NCBI GenBank assembly: GCA_012959595.1
Contig: DUCW01000155.1
Span: 6,145 to 17,026, forward strand
Length of the DNA: 10,882 nucleotides
From: Gemmatimonadota bacterium
GTDB lineage: Bacteria > Gemmatimonadota > Gemmatimonadetes > Longimicrobiales > Gaopeijiaceae
Direction of reading: 5' to 3'
The notes below the pieces were generated by a model. The model did no database searches. It was not told where the DNA came from and worked only from the letters and a program-made list of their open reading frames with translations. The translations under genes were made by a program, and so were the position numbers. Below are positions 6,186 to 10,882 of this stretch, piece by piece (position 1 is the stretch's first letter; each line of letters begins with the position of its first letter).

Positions 6186-7693
6186 TCCTCTCGACTCCGA
6201 ATCCACTCTATCAAAAGCCTCGTAGGGAAACCCAGTGCTCCCTTTCTCTGATAGGAAAGCTTGCCTTCGCCGTAAGCTGTCCCAGCAATGTCCAAATGAG
6301 CCCATTTATAATCCCCCACGAACTCTTTCAAAAAACAGGCGGCAGTAATAGCCCCTGCAGACCTTCCCCCTACGTTGGACAAATCTGCCACTTCACTATC
6401 TAATTGCTGACGGTATTCATCCCAAAGAGGCAATGGCCAGCATCGCTCTCCAGAACGTTCTCCTGCTATTTTCAACTCTTCAACAAGATCCGCATCAGTA
6501 CCCAAGACCGCAGCTGCATGGTGGCCTAAAGCAACTACCACAGCTCCTGTCAGAGTAGCACAATCTACAATCGCAGCAGGACTGAAACTCTGAGCATAGG
6601 AAAGAGCGTCTGCAAGAATCAATCTGCCCTCGGCATCCGTATTGATCACTTCAATGGTCTTCCCTTCCTTGGATCCGATTATGTCCCCCGGCTTCATCGC
6701 CGCTCCATTGATCAAGTTCTCTGAACATGGAATCAGACCTATGACGTTCTTTGATACCCCTAAAGCTGCTACCCCTTGAAGCGTTGCAATCACCGATGCT
6801 CCACCCGACATATCGAAGATCATATCTTCCATTCCACTAGAAGGCTTGATCGATAGACCACCCGCATCAAAGGTTAATCCCTTACCCACTAACACAAGTG
6901 GAGGATCATCTGGATTCCCACCCTCATGCTCAAGTATAATGAACCGAGGTTCCTCGCTAGAGCCCTGCGACACTGCTAAGAGAGCTTGCATATCATTTGC
7001 CTTAATTTCTTCTGGGCCCATTACCATGACTTTAAGTCCATACTCAGAAGCTATTCTTGAGGCCTCTTCACCAAGATGAGTAGGGGTCGCTACATTGCCA
7101 GGTCGAGATTGAAGAGTACGGGCGAAATTAGATGCACCCCCTATGATTTTCCCCACCTCTATCCCTGATTTTACTTGCGAAGCGATCGGTTCTTCCGCTA
7201 ACACCTCCAGACTCTCGAGAAGTTTATCTTTGTTCTTCTTAAGATCCGTCTTCATCTCATTGTAATCCCACTGTGCCATCACTGCGCCTTCTACAACTGC
7301 TTGGGAAAATTCCTTCGCCACTTCTGATTCCAAACATCCTGGATAGATTGTCAAGCTGGAAACACCTAGAGATTCTGCTCCTCTAACAGCATGACCTCCA
7401 AAACGCCTAAGAGATTCTGAATCAAGGGAAGACTTCTCGCCTAAGCCAACAAAAAGGATGCGTTGGGGGCCTGCATCACTTCTCAAATAGACCAATAATG
7501 ACTCGCCCATCTTGGATTTGACGTCCTCCTTGAACATGGGGCGCATGGAGCCATCTACGGTGTTGTAAATCTCATGAGCAAGCTCGTCGGGAATACTGAT
7601 AAAACTCGAGTCGTTTTCTTCATAAACTGGCAAAACCAATAGGGGCGTATCGTGTTCTGCGATTACTTTAGAGTGAAGGTGGACTATGTCCAT
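6182..7693 (-). CDS. pepA: Leucyl aminopeptidase, peptidase family M17
   Basis: This cytosolic, usually hexameric, two-metal aminopeptidase removes N-terminal residues from peptides. Its 503 residues match the family. The N-terminal ~170 residues form the variable macro-like domain (for example RILFVGLGEKSS at 78-89). The catalytic domain begins around 175. Metal and catalytic residues all appear by comparison with E. coli PepA: Lys271 (VGKG), Asp276 (TFD), Lys283 (SIKPS), Asp294 (FDM), and Asp353, Glu355 and Arg357 in the signature NTDAEGRL (351-358). GRSAGAITAACFLKEFV lies at 443-459. The start ATG overlaps the end of isocitrate dehydrogenase by 10 bases and has AGGA 7 bases upstream (7701-7704). 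The stop overlaps the GTG start of the barrel protein. The symbol pepA is by homology; some PepA proteins also bind DNA, which cannot be judged here. Confidence 0.94.
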   Translation of the reverse strand: MDIVHLHSKVIAEHDTPLLVLPVYEENDSSFISIPDELAHEIYNTVDGSMRPMFKEDVKSKMGESLLVYLRSDAGPQRILFVGLGEKSSLDSESLRRFGGHAVRGAESLGVSSLTIYPGCLESEVAKEFSQAVVEGAVMAQWDYNEMKTDLKKNKDKLLESLEVLAEEPIASQVKSGIEVGKIIGGASNFARTLQSRPGNVATPTHLGEEASRIASEYGLKVMVMGPEEIKANDMQALLAVSQGSSEEPRFIILEHEGGNPDDPPLVLVGKGLTFDAGGLSIKPSSGMEDMIFDMSGGASVIATLQGVAALGVSKNVIGLIPCSENLINGAAMKPGDIIGSKEGKTIEVINTDAEGRLILADALSYAQSFSPAAIVDCATLTGAVVVALGHHAAAVLGTDADLVEELKIAGERSGERCWPLPLWDEYRQQLDSEVADLSNVGGRSAGAITAACFLKEFVGDYKWAHLDIAGTAYGEGKLSYQRKGALGFPTRLLIEWIRSREE

Positions 7694-9936
7694 ACTGTGG
7701 TCCTGGGTTTGGAGATATTTTCAATAATTTCATTGAACGATGAACTAGGTCGCATAGCCACTGAAGCTTTATCAAATTCTGGTTTATAATATCCACCAAT
7801 ATCCTGAGGCTCACCCTGTACTCGACCTAATTCATTTAAAATACGATCTGAATTTTTAGTAAGTGCCCTGGCTATGGGAAGGAAGTGACTGCTCAACTCA
7901 GAATCTTGTTTTTGCTCAACCAGTGCTTCGGCCCAATACAATGTCAGATAAAAAAGACTGCCTCTATTATCTAATTCATGCACTTTTCTGGCAGGAGAAC
8001 GACTATTGTCTAAATAAACTCCTATCGCCCTATCGAGAGCCTGCCCCAAAATGTTACCTGCTACATTGCCAAACTGATCTCCTAAATATTGTAGCGAAGA
8101 TGCTAAAGCCATGTATTCGCCCAAAGAATCCCACCTCAGATGACCTTCTGATTCGAACTGCTGGGCATGCTTCGGTGCCGATCCCCCAGCTCCAGTCTCA
8201 AAAAGGCCTCCCCCATTCAGAAGAGGCACAATGGAGAGCATCCGAGCACTTGTACCTATCTCAAGAATCGGGAACAAATCAGTGAGATAATCTCTCAAGA
8301 CATTGCCCGTAACCGAGATTGTATCCTGACCTTTTCGTATCCTCTCCAAGGAAAAAACCATAGCATCAACAGGAGAAAGAATATCTATCTGGAGCCCATC
8401 TGTATCATGTTCCTTTAAATACTTATGAACTTTCTGTATCAATTGACCGTCATGGGCTCTGGAAGGATCTAGCCAGAAGACTGTAGGTGCACCTGTAGCT
8501 CGAGCTCTTTGGACGGCCAGCTTCACCCAATTTCTGATTGGTATATCCTTCGTTTGACATGCACGCCATATATCCCCTATACCCACCTCGTTTTCGAGCA
8601 AGACGACACCGTTTTTATCTAGAATCCGAACAGTACCAGCCTTCTTAATTTCAAAGGTTTTATCGTGTGACCCATACTCCTCTGCTTTCTGGGCCATCAA
8701 GCCAACGTTTGGGACACTACCCATTCTGGAAGGATCATACTGACCATGGTTCTGACAGTCCCTAACAACGGCAGCGTATATACCCGCATAGCTAGAATCT
8801 GGAATTACTGCCTTACAGTCTTCGAGATGCCCTTCCATATTCCATAGCCTTCCAGAATCCCTAATCATGGGTGGCATCGAAGCATCAATAATAACATCAC
8901 TAGGAACATGTAAATTTGTTACACCTTTGCTGGAATCCACCATAGCAATGTCGGGTCCGTCCCGATAACAAGTGTCAATGTCATCTTGAATTTGTATTTT
9001 CTCGTCTTCGGAAAGATTTCTAATCTTATCCAATAGATCACCCAACCCATTGTTCGGATCTACACCCAATTCAGCCAGTCTAAGGGCATGCTTTTCAAAA
9101 ACTTTTGCAAAAAACACCTTCACACAGTGACCGAAGATAATAGGGTCAGAAACCTTCATCATGGTTGCCTTCATGTGTAAAGAAAATAAGACTTTCTTAT
9201 CCTTTGCGTCCGATACTTCGTCGCGAAGAAAATCGACAAGTTCACCCTTGCTCATAAAAGTACAATCCAACACTTCATCGGCCTCCAAAGCAAGAGACTC
9301 TATTAAAATCGTCTTACTGCCGTCACGATCGATATGCTCAACAGTTGCAGTAGTTGGGGCACCTATGGTTACCGAAACTTCATTATGGTAGAAATCACCA
9401 GAGTCCATTGTCGCCACATGTGTATTGGAAATGCTCGGCCAATCTTTCATACTCGGCGGATTACTCTTGGCAAATTCCTTGACCGAATCAGGAGCCCGTC
9501 GATCAGAGTTTCCCTGCCGGAGTACTGGATTCACGGCACTTCCTTTTACTGAGTCATAACGTGTTTTAATCTCTTTTTCATCCTGATTATCTGGATCTTC
9601 TGGATAATCAGGTAGTCGGTAACCTTTTCCCTGGAGTTCCGAGATACAAACTTTCATTTGAGGAATAGAAGCGCTGATGTTAGGCAACTTAATGATGTTT
9701 GCATGAGGAGTTTCAACCAAATTTCTCAAATCGCAAAGATCATCGGTGACCTTCTGATCTTCATCAAGAAAATCTGGAAAGGCAGCTAAAATTCTTCCCG
9801 CCAAAGAAATATTTCGTGTTTCTATCCTAATCCCAGCTGCACCCGCAAATGCACGGATAATCGGTAAAAAAGCATAAGTAGCCAGAGCGGGAGCTTCATC
9901 CGCCCAGGTATAGATAATCGAAGGTGATGAGCTCAT
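7684..9936 (-). CDS. icd: Monomeric NADP-dependent isocitrate dehydrogenase
   Basis: The enzyme oxidatively decarboxylates isocitrate to 2-oxoglutarate in the TCA cycle, giving NADPH. At 750 residues it is the large monomeric type (~740), unrelated in length to the ~400-residue dimeric enzyme. Family segments are IIYTWADEAPALATYAFLP (7-25), SAVNPVLRQGNSDRRAP (133-149), SLHMKATMMKVSDP (252-265), VIIDASMPPMIRDSG (348-362) and NGGGLFETGAGGSAPKH (574-590). Residues equivalent to the Azotobacter/Corynebacterium substrate and metal ligands are present: Ser133, Asn136, Arg140, Arg146, Lys256, Asp351, Tyr421, Arg548, Asp549 and Asp553. Lys589, His590, Arg601 and Arg650 are in place for the NADP 2'-phosphate, so NADP rather than NAD specificity is expected. 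The start ATG gives the usual family N-terminus; a GAGG lies about 13 bases upstream, a long spacing. It heads the icd-aminopeptidase-barrel gene block and is divergent from the ImuB-like gene. Confidence 0.96.
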   Translation of the reverse strand: MSSSPSIIYTWADEAPALATYAFLPIIRAFAGAAGIRIETRNISLAGRILAAFPDFLDEDQKVTDDLCDLRNLVETPHANIIKLPNISASIPQMKVCISELQGKGYRLPDYPEDPDNQDEKEIKTRYDSVKGSAVNPVLRQGNSDRRAPDSVKEFAKSNPPSMKDWPSISNTHVATMDSGDFYHNEVSVTIGAPTTATVEHIDRDGSKTILIESLALEADEVLDCTFMSKGELVDFLRDEVSDAKDKKVLFSLHMKATMMKVSDPIIFGHCVKVFFAKVFEKHALRLAELGVDPNNGLGDLLDKIRNLSEDEKIQIQDDIDTCYRDGPDIAMVDSSKGVTNLHVPSDVIIDASMPPMIRDSGRLWNMEGHLEDCKAVIPDSSYAGIYAAVVRDCQNHGQYDPSRMGSVPNVGLMAQKAEEYGSHDKTFEIKKAGTVRILDKNGVVLLENEVGIGDIWRACQTKDIPIRNWVKLAVQRARATGAPTVFWLDPSRAHDGQLIQKVHKYLKEHDTDGLQIDILSPVDAMVFSLERIRKGQDTISVTGNVLRDYLTDLFPILEIGTSARMLSIVPLLNGGGLFETGAGGSAPKHAQQFESEGHLRWDSLGEYMALASSLQYLGDQFGNVAGNILGQALDRAIGVYLDNSRSPARKVHELDNRGSLFYLTLYWAEALVEQKQDSELSSHFLPIARALTKNSDRILNELGRVQGEPQDIGGYYKPEFDKASVAMRPSSSFNEIIENISKPRTTVWT
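9582..9612. repeat. Perfect 10-base inverted repeat inside icd
   Basis: CCTGATTATC and GATAATCAGG form a perfect 10-base-pair stem separated by an 11-base loop. It lies inside the isocitrate dehydrogenase coding region, over the segment DYPEDPDNQ that joins the N-terminal part to the substrate-binding block. The protein there looks normal for the family, so the repeat is not an insertion. A local mRNA hairpin is possible; it may be a by-product of Asp codon use. Confidence 0.5.
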
Positions 9937-10163
9937 TAAATATCGTTTTCCTCAGTTACAGTCATAGTAATCAGTACACATTTAGATGACCGATTCGACC
10001 TAAGAGTCGTTCTAAATAAGGCCAAAAGATAGTCGGGGATTCACGATATTCCAATGACCACAAAAATCTTCCTTTATTCATCTCTTGCTTAATAATAACA
10101 AATAAGAGATACTCTCTATCTTCGGTTTTTATTCGGTATATACAGATCTATCATAAATATCCT
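9937..10163. other. Divergent intergenic region between icd and the ImuB-like gene
   Basis: This 227-base AT-rich region must hold the promoters of two divergent genes. I see no ORF of note. Candidate -10 elements exist on both strands (for example TATACA at 10139-10144 on plus), but none has a convincing partner at -35. No GAAC-N4-GTTC or CTGT-N8-ACAG type LexA box was found. A short CGAC/GTCG inverted repeat lies near 9996-10009 and is too small to name as an operator. Confidence 0.5.
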
Positions 10164-10882
10164 ATGGCTAAATATCTCGAAAAGGGACAAACATTATGTA
10201 TTTGGTTTCCAATGTTCGAACTTGGATTGGAACTCATACGTAAGCCAACTCTACAAAATACTCCTGTTGCTCTCTTGAATCCCAAAAAAATCAGCAAGCA
10301 AACCGTGTGGCAGTGTTCGAAGCAAGCCCGAGATATAGGGATATACCTAAACCAACCTATCTCTCAAGCTTTCTCCTTCTGTCCGACTTTAATAGTGCTG
10401 GAACCCGATCTCGATTACTACAATAGCGTGCAAATGAATCTCCTGGAGACCCTGTCCCGTATCAGCCCAGATATAGAATTTACTGGGCATGGACGGTTTT
10501 TCATCAATGTAGACGGATTACAGAATTTTCATAAACCCCAATCCTCCCAAGTAAAAAAAGACATACATACATACCTAGAACAATTTCCTAATTCATTAGT
10601 GCGTTCCATAAAAATTGGCTGGGCTAAAGGAAAATTTGCATCCTGGATAGCCGCAACAAAGGCCAAACCTAATGAACCACTCATCGTTCAGGACCAAAAA
10701 TTGATTTCATTCTTGAAACCTTCTGCTATCTCTCTCTTACCAATTGATAAAGTTATGCTTAAACGCCTCCAGCAGTTAGGTATTCAAACTTTTGGCGATT
10801 TGGGTCTTCTTTCAACTTCATCTCTAATTAGACAATTTGGAGAAAAGGGAAGAAAAGCACGAATGTGGGCTACTGGAGAACA
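10164..10882 (+). CDS. ImuB-like DNA polymerase Y-family protein, N-terminal part (truncated by window edge)
   Basis: The visible 239 codons match the Y-family polymerase fold and most closely ImuB, the accessory protein of the ImuA-ImuB-DnaE2 damage-induced mutagenesis machinery. Seen are the N-terminal palm strand LCIWFPMFEL (11-20), a LEPDLDYY segment (79-86), FTGHGRFFINVDG (106-118), the palm block IKIGWAKGKFASWIAATKAKPN (149-170), and a helix-hairpin-helix region LLPIDKVMLKRLQQLGIQTFGDL (191-213). The three acidic catalytic positions of active DinB-type enzymes appear lost: Trp14, Gly110 and Arg111 stand where Asp, Asp and Glu are expected. That is typical of ImuB, which acts as a bridging factor rather than a polymerase. 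ATG 10164 is the first canonical start after the in-frame TAA at 10017-10019. It has no Shine-Dalgarno, so it may be leaderless. No imuA lies upstream; what follows is outside the window. Confidence 0.82.
   Translation, partial: MAKYLEKGQTLCIWFPMFELGLELIRKPTLQNTPVALLNPKKISKQTVWQCSKQARDIGIYLNQPISQAFSFCPTLIVLEPDLDYYNSVQMNLLETLSRISPDIEFTGHGRFFINVDGLQNFHKPQSSQVKKDIHTYLEQFPNSLVRSIKIGWAKGKFASWIAATKAKPNEPLIVQDQKLISFLKPSAISLLPIDKVMLKRLQQLGIQTFGDLGLLSTSSLIRQFGEKGRKARMWATGE

Noticed and set aside
6186..6305. N-terminal extension of the barrel protein starting at ATG 6305
   Set aside because: It lies wholly over the conserved C-terminus of the aminopeptidase in another frame, has no signal-like features, and would bury the signal peptide 40 residues inside the protein.
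7863..8418. Plus-strand ORFs of 140 and 83 codons opposite isocitrate dehydrogenase
   Set aside because: They are antisense to a highly conserved gene, show no family motif, and have no matching promoter or ribosome binding site.
10213..10222. GTTCGAAC palindrome as a LexA-type operator for the ImuB-like gene
   Set aside because: It lies inside the coding sequence (encoding part of PMFEL), lacks the spaced GAAC-N4-GTTC form, and is downstream of the start.

Overview
The window is a gene-dense stretch of a bacterial chromosome. By eye the GC content is moderate (mid-40s percent). Nine genes lie on the minus strand, and one divergent gene enters from the right on the plus strand. The content is housekeeping and DNA repair. 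I see no transposase, phage gene, CRISPR array, tRNA or rRNA. The order yicC-gmk-rpoZ-coaBC-udg-dnaB, an omega subunit beginning MRVFTPDE, a TonB-plug outer-membrane protein and a Y-family ImuB-like protein point to a Gram-negative bacterium outside the Proteobacteria. A low-GC Gemmatimonadota-like or related marine lineage is my best guess, but this is an inference from gene order and not a proof.

Reading in the direction of transcription (right to left), the first block is a monomeric NADP-dependent isocitrate dehydrogenase (7684-9936), an M17 leucyl aminopeptidase (6182-7693, 10-base overlap) and a signal-peptide-bearing TonB-plug/beta-barrel protein (4329-6185). The barrel gene probably starts at a GTG that overlaps the aminopeptidase stop as GTGA. 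A 224-base gap (4105-4328) follows, with a good promoter candidate (TATAAT at 4185-4190).

The second block is a tightly packed operon: yicC (RNase YicC family), gmk (guanylate kinase), rpoZ (RNA polymerase omega), coaBC (coenzyme A biosynthesis), a family-4 uracil-DNA glycosylase, and the start of dnaB (replicative helicase, cut by the left edge). Junctions are ATGA overlaps or gaps of 5-41 bases, so co-transcription is likely. The operon joins RNA turnover, GTP supply, transcription, CoA synthesis, base-excision repair and replication.

On the right, a 227-base divergent intergenic region (9937-10163) separates isocitrate dehydrogenase from a plus-strand ImuB-like Y-family polymerase homologue that runs off the right edge. 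It lacks the usual catalytic acidic residues.

I found no convincing undescribed system. The points most worth a second look are in coaBC: a Tyr where E. coli CoaC has its active-site Cys, and a short sequence-patch duplication encoding SDYRPK twice. The catalytically dead ImuB-like protein without an adjacent imuA, and two non-ATG starts that fix gene boundaries, are also worth checking.
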